NCBI RefSeq assembly: GCF_002454115.1
Contig: NZ_DKIH01000010.1
Coordinates: forward strand, 1 to 64,000
Direction: 5' to 3'
Length of the DNA: 64,000 nt
Source: Sphingopyxis sp. UBA6723
GTDB lineage: Bacteria > Pseudomonadota > Alphaproteobacteria > Sphingomonadales > Sphingomonadaceae
Shown: piece by piece, positions 17,579-26,982 of the stretch
How positions within the stretch are numbered: position 1 is the stretch's first letter
Layout: every line of letters begins with the position of its first letter
Position numbers and translations under genes: made by a program
The notes under the pieces: generated by a model
Databases searched by the model: none
What the model was told of the DNA's origin: nothing
The model's input: only the letters and a program-made list of their open reading frames with translations

Positions 17579-17661
17579 CCGTTCATGTCGAGCGAAGTCG
17601 AGACACCCATCGACCTGACTTCGCCCCGGCAGCGTGTCTCGACTTCGCTCGACATGAACGG
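17579..17661. repeat. palindromic intergenic element, type A copy 1
   Basis: A perfect 28-bp inverted repeat: the left arm begins CCGTTCATGTCGAGCGAAG at 17579, the right arm ends at 17661, with a 27-bp centre. It lies between the starts of the sigma-like gene and the end of the ubiH-type gene. A second copy is at 29319-29400. Confidence 0.9.
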
Positions 17662-17676
17662 ACTGGTGGGTTGAGC

Positions 17677-18918
17677 CTAGACCTCGGCCCCCGCGAGCAA
17701 CCTTGGCAAATCGCCCGCCTCGCCGCGCGCCTCGTCCATGAAGAAGCGCTTCAGCATTGGGAGCCGCTGGACCGCGCTCAAGCCGGTGCGGCGGACCGCG
17801 GCGGCGGTGCGGCCGGGAATGCCGAACAGCCGGGTCAGCCCGTCGGTCGCGAGGCTGACCATCATATTATCGAGTCCACGCCAGCGCTGATAGCGCGCGA
17901 GCAAGGCGGCATCGCCGAGGTCGAGCCCGAGCCTGGCGCCCTCGACCAGCACCTCGGTCAGCGCCGCAACGTCGCGCAGCCCCAGATTCAGCCCCTGCCC
18001 CGCGATCGGATGGATGCCGTGCGCGGCGTCGCCCACCAGCGCGATCCGCTCGGCAACGATCGACGCGCTGTGATGGAACCCCAGCGGATAGGTCATCCGC
18101 GGCGCGACGAGCTGCATCGCGCCGAGCACTCCGCCCGCACGCTTTTCGAGTTCAGCGACGAAGCCGCGGTCGCCGAGCTTGGCAAAGCCGGGACCGTCTT
18201 TTTCGGCGACCGTCCACACAAAGGCCGAGCGGTGCCGCCCCTCGGCGTCATCGACCAGCGGGAGCAGCGCGAAGGGGCCAGAGGGGTAGAAGATTTCATG
18301 CGCGACATTGCCATGCGGCTTGTCGTGCGCCACCGCGCCAATCAGCGCATGGTGATGATACGACCAGTTGGCGATGCTGAACCCCGCGGCGTCGCGCGTC
18401 GGCGAACGGCGGCCCTCGGCGACGATCAGCAGCGGGGCGACGAGCCTCGTCCCGTCAGCGAGGGTCAGAGTGACGCCATGGGCATCGATATCGCGCGATT
18501 TCCATGCGGCGGGCATATGCAGCCGGACCAGCGGCGCAACGGCGAGCGCCGCGGCGAGCGCGAGGCGGAGCTGAAGGTTCTCGATCATCGTGCCCAGCGG
18601 CGGGTCGCCATCGGCGGTTACGAAATCGAGGATGCCGCCGCGACCGCTGTCGGGGGCGCCGTCGGCCACCTGAATAGCGCGGATCGGGCAGCCATGACCC
18701 TTGAGCCGCTCGGCGATCCCCAGCACTTCGAACATCTGCCAGGTCGCGCTGGCAATCGCCGACGCGCGGCCGTCGAAGCCGGGCGCGATCGTCGTGACCG
18801 GGTCGGCGGGATCGACGATCTGGACCGACAAGCCATGGTGCGACAGGGCCAGGGCGAGCGCCTGACCGACCAGGCCGCCCCCAGAAATCAGGACATCGCT
18901 GCGCAGGGTTTCACTCAT
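17677..18918 (-). CDS. UbiH/UbiF/VisC-family FAD monooxygenase (ubiquinone biosynthesis)
   Basis: A 413-residue class A flavin monooxygenase. Visible motifs are the N-terminal dinucleotide site GGGLVGQALAL, a middle segment VAEGRRSPTRD corresponding to the DG motif, and the FAD-ribityl motif ALVGDAAHGIHPIAGQGLNLGLRD. These place it in the ubiquinone ring-hydroxylase family (UbiH, UbiF, UbiI, UbiL, UbiM). Which ring position it modifies cannot be read from sequence alone. Another quinone-pathway gene (Coq9) lies at 52943. Confidence 0.9.
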   Translation of the reverse strand: MSETLRSDVLISGGGLVGQALALALSHHGLSVQIVDPADPVTTIAPGFDGRASAIASATWQMFEVLGIAERLKGHGCPIRAIQVADGAPDSGRGGILDFVTADGDPPLGTMIENLQLRLALAAALAVAPLVRLHMPAAWKSRDIDAHGVTLTLADGTRLVAPLLIVAEGRRSPTRDAAGFSIANWSYHHHALIGAVAHDKPHGNVAHEIFYPSGPFALLPLVDDAEGRHRSAFVWTVAEKDGPGFAKLGDRGFVAELEKRAGGVLGAMQLVAPRMTYPLGFHHSASIVAERIALVGDAAHGIHPIAGQGLNLGLRDVAALTEVLVEGARLGLDLGDAALLARYQRWRGLDNMMVSLATDGLTRLFGIPGRTAAAVRRTGLSAVQRLPMLKRFFMDEARGEAGDLPRLLAGAEV

Positions 18919-19041
18919 GAAACCGCCCTAGCGCGCGGCGCGCGGCTTGGAAAGGCTGTGGATGCGTACCGGGCCGCGCTTGACGGCGAGTCCGGCGCAT
19001 GTGCATATCGCCGTGGTGTATCGATGGGGACCGTAAACAGC

Positions 19042-21354
19042 ATGGCCAGCCGCAAGGGCGCACCGATCAAGGCCGATTGGCGCACCGTTTTCCGCCAGAG
19101 CATTGCGCGATCACTGGTGATCGGCGCCGCGGCGGCGCTCGGGCTGTTCACGCTGTTTCTGGCGCTCGCGCTGGCGACTTATGACAGCACCGATGCGGCG
19201 CTGAACACCGCCGCTGCTGGTACCGCCGCCAACTGGATGGGCAGCATCGGCGCGTGGTTCGCCGATCTGGGGCTGTCGATTGGCGGGGTTGGGATTGCGC
19301 TGCTGGTGCCGCTGCTCGGGCTCTTCGCATGGCGGCTTTGGCTGGGTGAAGCGCAGCCCTATTGGCCGCGCCAGCTTGCCTACAGCTTCGTCGGTATCTT
19401 GCTCGTCGGGCTGGGCGCCGAACTGTGGTCGCCCGCGACCAGCGCGCCGATGCCCGCGGGCTGGGGCGGCCTCATCGCGCTGCTGATCGGCGGCGCGATC
19501 ACGCCGCTGTTCGCCGCAGCGGGCGAACCCGCCGCGGCGCTGATCCGCATTGCCACCATCCTGCTGCTGGTCACCATCGGGCTGTGGCTGGCGTGGCGCG
19601 CGCTGCGGCTGGAAAAGGGATGGGCATCGCGCTTCCGCCTGCCCGCTGCCGAGCGCAGCCGCATCGCCGAGCCAGTGCGCGCCGCTGATGATGGCACCAA
19701 GGCGCCGACGATGATGGAGCGCGTTGTCCGCCCGCGCGCGATCGCCGAGCCGAGCGACCGTGCGCCGCCCGAGATCGCCGACCCAGCACAGCGCACCGCA
19801 CCCTCGAAACCCCGTCCCAAGCCGCAGACCGAGCTGTTCACCAACTACCAGCTGCCCTCGATCGACCTGCTCGCGCCGCCCCCGCCGGGACCGACCGGGC
19901 AGATCGACAAGGCAGGGCTGGAGCGCAACGCCCGCCTGCTCGAATCGGTGCTCGAGGATTTTCAGGTCAAGGGCGTCGTCACCGCGGTGCGCCCCGGCCC
20001 CGTCGTCACCATGTACGAACTCGAACCGGCGCCGGGGACGAAAGCGAGCCGCGTGTCGAACCTCGCCGACGACATCGCGCGCAACATGTCGGCGCTGTCG
20101 GCGCGCATCGCGCCGATTCCGGGCCGCACCGTGATCGGGATCGAACTGCCCAACGCGCACCGCGAGGCGGTGGTGCTGCACGAAATCATCGGTAGCGCCT
20201 TGTTTCAGGATCAGACCGGCGCGCTGCCGATCATCCTGGGCAAAAATATCAGCGGCGACCCGATGATCGCCGACCTGGCGCCAATGCCGCACCTGCTGAT
20301 CGCAGGGACGACCGGGTCGGGTAAGTCGGTCGGGCTTAACGCGATGATCCTGTCATTGCTCTATCGGCTTGGTCCCGATCAGGTGAAGATGATCATGATC
20401 GATCCCAAGATGCTGGAACTCAGCGTCTATGACGATATTCCGCATTTGCTCGCGCCGGTGGTCACCGAACCCAAAAAGGCGATCCGCGCCTTGAAATGGG
20501 CGGTCGAGCAGATGGAGGACCGTTATCGGATGATGTCGTCGCTGTCGGTGCGCAACCTCGCGAGCTACAACGACAAGGTCCGCGGCGCGCTGGCCAAGGG
20601 CAAGTCGCTCGGGCGGCGTGTCCAGACCGGTTACGACCCCGACACCGGCCAGCCGATCTATGAGGAAGAAACGCTCGATTATGCGCCGCTGCCGCAGATC
20701 GTCATCGTCGTCGATGAACTCGCCGATCTGATGATGACCGCGGGCAAGGAAGTCGAATTCCTGATCCAGCGCCTCGCGCAGAAAGCGCGAGCCGCGGGCA
20801 TCCACCTGATCCTCGCCACCCAGCGCCCCTCGGTCGACGTCATCACCGGCGTCATCAAGGCAAACCTGCCGACGCGTATCAGTTTCAACGTCACCAGCAA
20901 GATCGACAGCCGCACCATTTTGGGCGAGGCGGGCGCCGAGCAACTGCTCGGCAAGGGCGACATGCTCTATGTTCCCGGCGGCAAACAGATCACGCGCATC
21001 CATGGCCCCTTCGTATCCGACGACGAGGTGCGCGCGGTCGCCGACCATTGGCGCGGGCAAGGCCGCCCCGACTATGTCGAAAGCGTCACCGAGGATCCCG
21101 AGGATGGCGGCTTCGCGATGGAAGGCGCCCCGGCGGGCGGCGACAGCGCCGAGGACCGCATGTATGCCAAGGCCTGCCAGATCGTCGTCGAAAGCCAAAA
21201 GGCGTCGACCAGCTGGCTGCAACGCCAGCTGCGCATCGGGTACAACAGCGCCGCGCGACTGATCGAACGCATGGAGGAGGAAGGGCTGGTCAGCCCGCCC
21301 AACCATGTCGGCCGCCGCGACGTGCTCACCGATCAATATGGCCAGCAGCGGTGA
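19042..21354 (+). CDS. ftsK: FtsK/SpoIIIE DNA translocase
   Basis: A 770-residue protein with four N-terminal membrane helices (about residues 22-185), a Pro-rich linker (about 190-280), and the motor domain with Walker A GTTGSGKSVGLNAM, Walker B VIVVDELADLM and the ATQRPSVDVITGVIK segment. The C-terminal gamma winged helix (ARLIERMEEEGLVSPPN) reads KOPS. It anchors at the division septum and pumps chromosome termini apart. Start is uncertain between 19042 and 19024 (same frame); 19042 has GGGGA 11 bases upstream. The much longer open frame upstream runs antisense through the ubiH-type gene and is not coding. Confidence 0.93.
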   Translation: MASRKGAPIKADWRTVFRQSIARSLVIGAAAALGLFTLFLALALATYDSTDAALNTAAAGTAANWMGSIGAWFADLGLSIGGVGIALLVPLLGLFAWRLWLGEAQPYWPRQLAYSFVGILLVGLGAELWSPATSAPMPAGWGGLIALLIGGAITPLFAAAGEPAAALIRIATILLLVTIGLWLAWRALRLEKGWASRFRLPAAERSRIAEPVRAADDGTKAPTMMERVVRPRAIAEPSDRAPPEIADPAQRTAPSKPRPKPQTELFTNYQLPSIDLLAPPPPGPTGQIDKAGLERNARLLESVLEDFQVKGVVTAVRPGPVVTMYELEPAPGTKASRVSNLADDIARNMSALSARIAPIPGRTVIGIELPNAHREAVVLHEIIGSALFQDQTGALPIILGKNISGDPMIADLAPMPHLLIAGTTGSGKSVGLNAMILSLLYRLGPDQVKMIMIDPKMLELSVYDDIPHLLAPVVTEPKKAIRALKWAVEQMEDRYRMMSSLSVRNLASYNDKVRGALAKGKSLGRRVQTGYDPDTGQPIYEEETLDYAPLPQIVIVVDELADLMMTAGKEVEFLIQRLAQKARAAGIHLILATQRPSVDVITGVIKANLPTRISFNVTSKIDSRTILGEAGAEQLLGKGDMLYVPGGKQITRIHGPFVSDDEVRAVADHWRGQGRPDYVESVTEDPEDGGFAMEGAPAGGDSAEDRMYAKACQIVVESQKASTSWLQRQLRIGYNSAARLIERMEEEGLVSPPNHVGRRDVLTDQYGQQR

Positions 21355-21464
21355 GGAACCTTCACCCGGCTCGCGGTTTGAACGGCGTCTGACGAGCAGG
21401 TTCACGGCGGGTTCAATGCCCGTCTGCGATGAGCCGAGCGAATATAGAACAGAATGAGAGTCCC

Positions 21465-22109
21465 ATGACCCTGAAGAATCCCCTCACCCGCCTAGCTGCC
21501 TGGACGCTGACGCCCTTGGCCGTCGCCGGGCTTGCGGTCGGCGTTCCCGCGATTGCGCAGCCATCGTCGACGCTGGCGTCGGTGCAGTCGCACCTGAAAT
21601 CGACCGGATCGATGACCGCCGATTTCGTCCAGACCGACCGCAACGGCCAGCGCCTGTCGGGCAAGCTGACCCTCAAGCGCCCCGGCAAGATCCGGTTTCA
21701 GTACCAGAAGAATGTTCCGCTGCTGATCGTTGGCGACGGCAGTTCGCTGACGGTAATCGATTACGAAGTGCGGCAGGTACAGCGCTGGCCGGTGAAAAAT
21801 TCGCCGCTTGCCGCGCTGCTCGACCCCGACCGCGACCTGACCAAATATGCCAGGGTCGTGCCCACCGGCAGCAACGATGTGCTGAGCGTCGAGGTTAAAG
21901 ACACGAAGCGCCCCGAATATGGCACGATCACGATGGTGTTCGTCCGGGACGGCGGCGCGCCCGGTGGCCTGCGCCTGCGCGGCTGGGTCGCGCTCGATTC
22001 GCAGAACAACCGGACGCGGATCGACCTCAGCAACCAGAGATTCAACGTCGCCGTCGCCGATTCGGCGTTCCGCTGGACCGATCCGCGCCCGAACAAGCGC
22101 GGTCGCTGA
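21465..22109 (+). CDS. lolA: outer-membrane lipoprotein carrier LolA
   Basis: This 214-residue protein has a signal peptide (cleavage near AIAQ) and the LolA fold: MTADFVQTDRNGQRLSGKL, RPGKIRFQY, then repeated beta strands. It would carry lipoproteins across the periplasm from the Lol ABC exporter. I chose the ATG at 21465, preceded by GAGAG, over an in-frame ATG at 21429 because it begins directly at the signal peptide. It sits 110 bp after ftsK, an order common in alphaproteobacteria. Confidence 0.9.
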   Translation: MTLKNPLTRLAAWTLTPLAVAGLAVGVPAIAQPSSTLASVQSHLKSTGSMTADFVQTDRNGQRLSGKLTLKRPGKIRFQYQKNVPLLIVGDGSSLTVIDYEVRQVQRWPVKNSPLAALLDPDRDLTKYARVVPTGSNDVLSVEVKDTKRPEYGTITMVFVRDGGAPGGLRLRGWVALDSQNNRTRIDLSNQRFNVAVADSAFRWTDPRPNKRGR

Positions 22110-22224
22110 ACGAAAAATTCGGGCCGGGGCGTTTTCTTGCAAAATTCCTCAGCCTTTTTCCGCCGAACCGTCGCCCAGCATCGACGAACTGCAAAATCGG
22201 CGCTGCGCCGCCGTTTTTCGTTCA

Positions 22225-22420
22225 GCTTGGCGACAGGGACGCGGGGCTATTTCAACTCTCGAAGACGCCAACACGGCCCCGGATTTGGGTTTCCCCCTGT
22301 TGCCCCACCCGGATTGCCCGGTGTCTTCATTCAAGAGCGTGACGAACGCTGACCTTGAACCCCCGTTCCACCGCCCCTGGGACGGGGGTTTATGATTCCC
22401 GGCGCTGGCACACGCCAAGC
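22225..22420 (+). ncRNA. candidate structured RNA between lolA and exonuclease III (possible 6S RNA)
   Basis: The 353-bp gap 22110-22462 holds no gene but strong secondary structure on the plus strand. GCTTGGCG (22225-22232) pairs with CGCCAAGC (22413-22420), closing about 196 nt. Inside, GAAGAC (22261-22266) pairs with GTCTTC (22323-22328), and a strong hairpin with CCCCCGT/ACGGGGG arms lies at 22358-22391. The CCTTGAACC preceding this hairpin resembles the 3' half of E. coli 6S RNA. Size and a long closing stem also fit 6S. Assignment is tentative. The last hairpin alone could be a terminator for lolA, but it lacks a T-run. Confidence 0.4.
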
Positions 22421-22462
22421 ATCCTCGTTGCGCCGCGCGCGCGGCGCCGATAGAGCCACCGC

Positions 22463-23257
22463 ATGACTCGCACCAGCATCGCTTCGTGGAATATCAACAG
22501 CGTCCGCGCCCGCATCGGCATTGTCGAAAAATTCCTGCGCGAAGAAGCCCCCGACATTCTGTGCCTGCAGGAAACCAAGGTCGAATGCGGCACCTTCCCG
22601 CAGGAGATGTTCCGGGCGCTGGGTTACACCCACATTGTCACCCACGGCCAGCGGATGCACCATGGCGTCGCGATCGTCAGCAAGGTGCCGCTGGCCGACG
22701 TCCGCAAATATGACTGGCAGGCGAATGGCGAGGCGCGCCACGTCGGAGTGACATTGCCGGCGGGAGTCCGGCTCGACAATGTCTATATCCCCGCGGGCGG
22801 CGACATTCCTGATCGTAATCTCAACCCCAAATTCGGGCAGAAACTCGATTTCTTTGGCCGGATGACCGAATGGTCCGGGGCGCTGAACGGCACCCCCACC
22901 GTGCTGACCGGCGATTTCAACGTCGCCCCGCTCGAATGCGACGTGTGGAACCACAAGGCGCTGCTCGACGTCGTCAGCCACACCCCGATTGAAGTCGAAA
23001 CGCTCGCGCGGTTGCAGGCGGCGTCGAACTGGGTCGACCTCGGTCGCCATTTCATTGCCGCGCCGACGCCCTTGTTCACCTGGTGGAGTTACCGCGCCAA
23101 GGATTGGGAGGCGTCGAACCGCGGTCGCCGCCTCGACCATATGTGGGTCACCCCCGACCTGCTCGACAAGGCGGTGTCGCACCGCATCGTCCAGCCAGCG
23201 CGCAGCTGGGAACGACCATCGGATCATATTCCGCTGATGACGGAATTTGCCTTTTGA
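22463..23257 (+). CDS. xthA: exodeoxyribonuclease III
   Basis: This 264-residue AP endonuclease/3'-exonuclease belongs to the EEP superfamily. Active-site motifs are intact: IASWNINSVRAR, LCLQETK (catalytic Glu), the Tyr/Asp region NVYIPAGG, TGDFNVAP, RLDHMW and the terminal SDHIPL His. It acts in base-excision repair. It overlaps the following ribA by 4 bp (TTGA), so the two are translationally linked. Confidence 0.94.
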   Translation: MTRTSIASWNINSVRARIGIVEKFLREEAPDILCLQETKVECGTFPQEMFRALGYTHIVTHGQRMHHGVAIVSKVPLADVRKYDWQANGEARHVGVTLPAGVRLDNVYIPAGGDIPDRNLNPKFGQKLDFFGRMTEWSGALNGTPTVLTGDFNVAPLECDVWNHKALLDVVSHTPIEVETLARLQAASNWVDLGRHFIAAPTPLFTWWSYRAKDWEASNRGRRLDHMWVTPDLLDKAVSHRIVQPARSWERPSDHIPLMTEFAF

Positions 23258-24318
23258 GCGACGCCGACCATAGAGGCGCCCGCCGCGCCGCGCGCGCGAT
23301 CGACGCGCTGCGGCGCGGCTGGCCCTTTCGCGTCGAAGGTGCGGGGGGCACGCTCGACCTGCTTGCGGTCGAAAGCGCGCGCGACGACGCGCTAACCGAA
23401 TTTGCCAGCCACGATGTCCTGCTGTCGGGCGAACGGGCGGTGACGCTGAAACTGACGAACCAGCGCGTCGCGGCGACGCCGGGTCCGGTGCGCCTCGCCG
23501 CAGCCGCCAGCACGGTCACCGCGGCGCTGGCGATAGCCGACCCGGCGCTCGACCTCGCCCACCCGCTCAAAGGGCCGTTTCGTACTATCCCGACCGGCGG
23601 TGACGACGCCGCCGCCGCCGTGATGACGATGGCGCGCCACGCTGGCCTGCTCCCGGCCTTTTTTGTGCGCGAAGCGGTCGGCGAGGCGGAGACACGGTGC
23701 ACCGCCGACGATGTTGCGGCGCTCCTGGACCCGGCCCGCCTTCAGATCGCCGCACGCGCGCGCCTGCCTGTGGCGGCCAGCGAAACCACCGAAATCATCG
23801 CCTTTCGCTCGCCCGACGAGGCGTCGGACCATATCGCGCTCGTCATCGGCCAGCGCGACGGAAATCCGCCGGTGGTGCGCCTGCACAGCGAATGCCTGAC
23901 CGGCGACGTGCTGGGGAGCCTGAAATGCGATTGCGGGCCGCAGCTCCACGCCGCGCTGCACGCGATGGCTGATGCGCCGTGGGGGGTGCTGCTGTACCTG
24001 CGGCAAGAGGGGCGCGGGATCGGGCTGGTCAACAAGCTGCGCGCCTATGCGCTGCAGGATCAGGGCTATGACACCGTCGATGCCAATCTGCGGCTGGGTT
24101 TTCCGGTCGAGGCGCGCGATTTTGCAATCGCGGGACGGATGCTGGAACTGCTCAACATCCCGCGCATCCGGTTGATGACCAACAACCCCGAAAAGGTCGC
24201 GCGGCTGGAAAAAGAAGGCGTCCCGGTGGTCGAGCGACTGCCGCTAGCATTGCCGACCAACAAGTTTAACGAGCAATATCTCGCGACGAAGCGCGACAGG
24301 ACGGGGCACCAGCTTTAG
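23254..24318 (+). CDS. ribA: GTP cyclohydrolase II
   Basis: A 354-residue protein whose C-terminal 200 residues are a complete GTP cyclohydrolase II: the zinc ligands in HSECLTGDVLGSLKCDCG, YLRQEGRGIGL, and TNNPEKV. It opens the GTP ring in the first step of riboflavin synthesis. About 130 N-terminal residues form an extra domain without the DHBP-synthase signature. I start at TTG 23254, which overlaps the xthA stop; the only upstream ATG (23083) lies deep inside xthA. The committed riboflavin partners ribB/ribH and ribE/ribD are elsewhere in the window. Confidence 0.88.
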   Translation: MSDADHRGARRAARAIDALRRGWPFRVEGAGGTLDLLAVESARDDALTEFASHDVLLSGERAVTLKLTNQRVAATPGPVRLAAAASTVTAALAIADPALDLAHPLKGPFRTIPTGGDDAAAAVMTMARHAGLLPAFFVREAVGEAETRCTADDVAALLDPARLQIAARARLPVAASETTEIIAFRSPDEASDHIALVIGQRDGNPPVVRLHSECLTGDVLGSLKCDCGPQLHAALHAMADAPWGVLLYLRQEGRGIGLVNKLRAYALQDQGYDTVDANLRLGFPVEARDFAIAGRMLELLNIPRIRLMTNNPEKVARLEKEGVPVVERLPLALPTNKFNEQYLATKRDRTGHQL

Positions 24319-24325
24319 CCGACCT

Positions 24326-24409
24326 CGTCATTGCGAGGAGCGACGCGACGCGGCAATCCAGAGCCCGGCGTAAACTGCTCTGGATTGCTTCGCTTCGCTC
24401 GCAATGACG
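24326..24409. repeat. palindromic intergenic element, type C
   Basis: An imperfect inverted repeat: left arm begins CGTCATTGCGAG at 24326 and reaches CAATCCAGAG; right arm runs CTCTGGATTGC to CTCGCAATGACG, ending at 24409. It resembles the widespread REP family with GTCATTGCGAG termini. It separates the convergent ribA and response-regulator genes, where it may act as a bidirectional transcript end. Confidence 0.85.
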
Positions 24410-24428
24410 TCGATTTTTATTGCAGGAC

Positions 24429-25235
24429 TTAATGTACGAACCGCGCCACCACATCGCGGTAGCTGCGGCTGACCTTCACCTGCGCGCCCGATCCGAGCAC
24501 CAGGAAACATTCGCCATTGGTGTGCGGCTTGACCTGCTTGACCTGTGACAGATTGACGATCGTCGAGCGGTGGACGCGCTGGAAATTGCGCGGGTCGAGC
24601 CGCTTTTCCAGATCCTTCATCGTCTCGCGCAGGATCAGGCTGTTGTCGGCGGTGTAGATGCACATATAATCGCCCGCGGCGTCGATGCGTTCGATGCTGT
24701 CGACGTCGACGCGAAAAATCTGGCCGCGGTCCTTGATATTGATCATCTTTTCATAGCGGTCGGCGGCGTGCGCATCGGGCTGTGTTTCAGCGTCATAATC
24801 GTCGACCGCGTCGGGAGCGACTTCGGCCAACACCGTTTTCAGTCGTTCGACCTCGGCCACGCCACGCTTTTCGGTGAGGCGCTGGCGCACCCGGTCGAGC
24901 GCATCGGCGAGCCGTTCGGGTTCGACCGGCTTGACCAGATAATCGACCGCCTGCGCTTCGAAGGCGCGGATCGCATGATCCGAGTAGGCGGTGACGAAAA
25001 CGACGAGGGGCGGTTCGACCTCCATCAATCCCTGAATTACCGAAAAGCCATCGAAACCCGGCATCTGGATGTCGAGAAAAACGAGGTCGGGTTTGTGGGT
25101 CTTGATCTTGCGGATCGCCTCGCGGCCATTTTGCGCGGTGTCGACGATTTCGACATCGGTGTGCGGCTCCAGCCGCAGTTGCAGGCCTTGGGTGGCCAGT
25201 TTTTCATCATCCACCAGGATGGTTCTGATCGTCAT
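24429..25235 (-). CDS. LytTR-family response regulator
   Basis: This 268-residue protein has an N-terminal receiver domain with acidic pocket VDDE, phosphoacceptor Asp55 (LVFLDIQMPG), Thr in VTAYSD and Lys in LVKPVEP. A linker follows, then a C-terminal LytTR DNA-binding domain (about residues 163-266: NIKDRGQIFRVDVDSIERIDAAGDYMCIY and FQRVHRSTIVN). It overlaps the upstream sensor kinase gene by 4 bp, so the two form a cognate LytS/LytR-type pair. Target genes are unknown. Confidence 0.93.
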   Translation of the reverse strand: MTIRTILVDDEKLATQGLQLRLEPHTDVEIVDTAQNGREAIRKIKTHKPDLVFLDIQMPGFDGFSVIQGLMEVEPPLVVFVTAYSDHAIRAFEAQAVDYLVKPVEPERLADALDRVRQRLTEKRGVAEVERLKTVLAEVAPDAVDDYDAETQPDAHAADRYEKMINIKDRGQIFRVDVDSIERIDAAGDYMCIYTADNSLILRETMKDLEKRLDPRNFQRVHRSTIVNLSQVKQVKPHTNGECFLVLGSGAQVKVSRSYRDVVARFVH

Positions 25236-26356
25236 GTCCGTTCGGTTCCAATCGTCATTTGCCCATCGGGCTGAAACGGAAACTCGATAACCACCGTGAA
25301 TCCGCCGTCAGCGCCGCGTTGGGCATCGAACCGGTGCTGGTCGCCGAAAGCCTGCGCCAGACGGTCCCTGATATTGGCTAAACCCACGCCGGTCGATTCC
25401 GTTGCAAGACTGGTGGTGGGGTCGCCGCCATCGGCTGGCAATCCCGTGCCGGTGTCGGACACGATAATCCGAACATTTTGACCGGCCAGCTGTGCAGAAA
25501 TCGTGATATCGGCGCCGTCCTCCTGTGGCGTCACCGCATATTTGATCGCGTTTTCGACCAGGGGTTGCAGGAGCAGCGAGGGCAATCGGGCGCGCGCGAC
25601 CACCGGATCGATTGCGAAATGCGGGCGCAATCGCTCTTCAAAGCGCATCTTTTCAATGTCGAGATAGAGCTTCAGCGTCTCGATCTCCTGCGCCAGCGTG
25701 ACCTGCGCCGTCGGTTCGTTGGCGAGGGTGTAGCGCAGGAACGCCGACAGCCGCGACAGCATCGCATTGGCGGGCTCGGTCTGTTTGAGCAGCACGAGCG
25801 TCGAAATGCTGTTCAGCGTGTTGAACAGGAAATGCGGGTTGAGCTGATAGCGCAGCATCGCAAGCTGCGCCGACGCCGCCTGAGCCTCCAGCCGGATGAC
25901 GCGGTCATTCTGTTCCTCAAGCTGGAGAAAATAGTTGATCGCGAAATAGAGCGCCGACCACGCCGCGAGCGACGTCGCATCGATATAGACCGCGCCAAGG
26001 AGCAAGCTGGTGAACCCCGCCTCGCTGTTCGGATTCTGGATCTGCGCAACCCAGGCGTCGATAAATGCCCATAAGGCCGTGGCGATGCCCGACAGGCCAA
26101 AACTGACCCCCCACATCAGCAGCGGGCGGCGGCTGATCAGCGCGCGGTAACACACCGCGAGGATGAGCGAGAGCGAGAAGCCCGTGATCGCCGAAATCGT
26201 CTGCGGAATCAGGAAAGTTAGCGGCTGGCCATTGGCGAGCCCCGACACCCCGCGCAGGCCGAGCCAGGCGGCCCAGCCCAGAATCTGCAGATTCCAGAAG
26301 GCGCGGACCTTATTGTCGAAAAAAGGCCCCGGCGAAGACAGGCGAAACAGCGGCAT
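25232..26356 (-). CDS. LytS-type sensor histidine kinase
   Basis: A 374-residue membrane kinase with about four transmembrane helices (residues 20-145), a short coiled segment, then the HisKA_3-like LytS box LRYQLNPHFLFNTLNSI with the phosphorylated His near 175. The ATPase domain follows with N box PLVENAIKYA, G1 VSDTGTGLP and G2 GVGLANIRDRL. There is no extracytoplasmic sensing domain, so the membrane helices themselves may sense the stimulus. I start at 26356 (MPLFRLS); a start at 26449 would overlap the HxlR gene. It transmits to the response regulator encoded just downstream. Confidence 0.9.
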   Translation of the reverse strand: MPLFRLSSPGPFFDNKVRAFWNLQILGWAAWLGLRGVSGLANGQPLTFLIPQTISAITGFSLSLILAVCYRALISRRPLLMWGVSFGLSGIATALWAFIDAWVAQIQNPNSEAGFTSLLLGAVYIDATSLAAWSALYFAINYFLQLEEQNDRVIRLEAQAASAQLAMLRYQLNPHFLFNTLNSISTLVLLKQTEPANAMLSRLSAFLRYTLANEPTAQVTLAQEIETLKLYLDIEKMRFEERLRPHFAIDPVVARARLPSLLLQPLVENAIKYAVTPQEDGADITISAQLAGQNVRIIVSDTGTGLPADGGDPTTSLATESTGVGLANIRDRLAQAFGDQHRFDAQRGADGGFTVVIEFPFQPDGQMTIGTERT

Positions 26357-26420
26357 GGGGGTCCGTAAGGTGGCGATGGTCAGCGGCTTCGCGCGCGAAG
26401 ATGCGTCCCGGCGCGGCCAG

Positions 26421-26942
26421 TCATTCGGCAGCCACCGGCGCCAGTCCACCCTCGGCGCGCACCCGGGCCTGACCGAGGGGTTGAAGTTCGGCGCGATGCT
26501 TCCACAACAATTCCTTGTAACCGATCACCCGGCCATCATGCGCGGTCAGCGTCACCGGTCCGATCGGCTGTTCGTCGCGCGCATCGACAAGTACCGGGGT
26601 CGAGGGCACACCCGCGCCCCATTTTTCGCCCCATTGGCGCAGCGCGATCATCGCCGGCAGCAGTTCGATCCCTTTCTGGGTCAGCTGGTAACGCACCTTG
26701 CGGCGGTCTTCGGTCATCACTTCGCGCGCCATGATGCCATGATCGACCAGTCGCGACAGCCGGTTCGACAGGATATTGCGCGCGATGTTCAATTCCTGCT
26801 GAAATTCCTCGAAATGATGCACGCCGTTAAAGGCTGCGCGCAGGATCATGAACGACCAGCGTTCACCCATCGCTTCCAGCGCCAGCGGCAGGGCGCAATT
26901 GCCCCCGTCGATGTCGTTCAGCAGTTCGCGTAATTTTCCCAT
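26421..26942 (-). CDS. HxlR-family transcriptional regulator
   Basis: This 173-residue protein has the HxlR winged helix at about residues 15-105: CALPLALEAMGERWSFMILRAAFNGVHHFEEFQQELNIARNILSNRLSRLVDHG, then EDRRKVRYQLTQKG. A C-terminal extension of about 65 residues is of unknown function. The start at 26942 is chosen because the HxlR N-terminus MGKLRE lies there. Its own promoter region carries an inverted repeat that is a candidate autoregulatory operator. The ligand and targets cannot be inferred; the neighbouring kinase pair points in the same direction. Confidence 0.87.
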   Translation of the reverse strand: MGKLRELLNDIDGGNCALPLALEAMGERWSFMILRAAFNGVHHFEEFQQELNIARNILSNRLSRLVDHGIMAREVMTEDRRKVRYQLTQKGIELLPAMIALRQWGEKWGAGVPSTPVLVDARDEQPIGPVTLTAHDGRVIGYKELLWKHRAELQPLGQARVRAEGGLAPVAAE

Positions 26943-26982
26943 GACCCATGCCCTAACGTAAAATCGACCCCTGCGCCAAAAA

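Noticed and set aside
17350..19023. Upstream extension of the FtsK frame to 17350
   Set aside because: It runs antisense through the ubiH-type gene, and the membrane domain of FtsK starts only after 19042.
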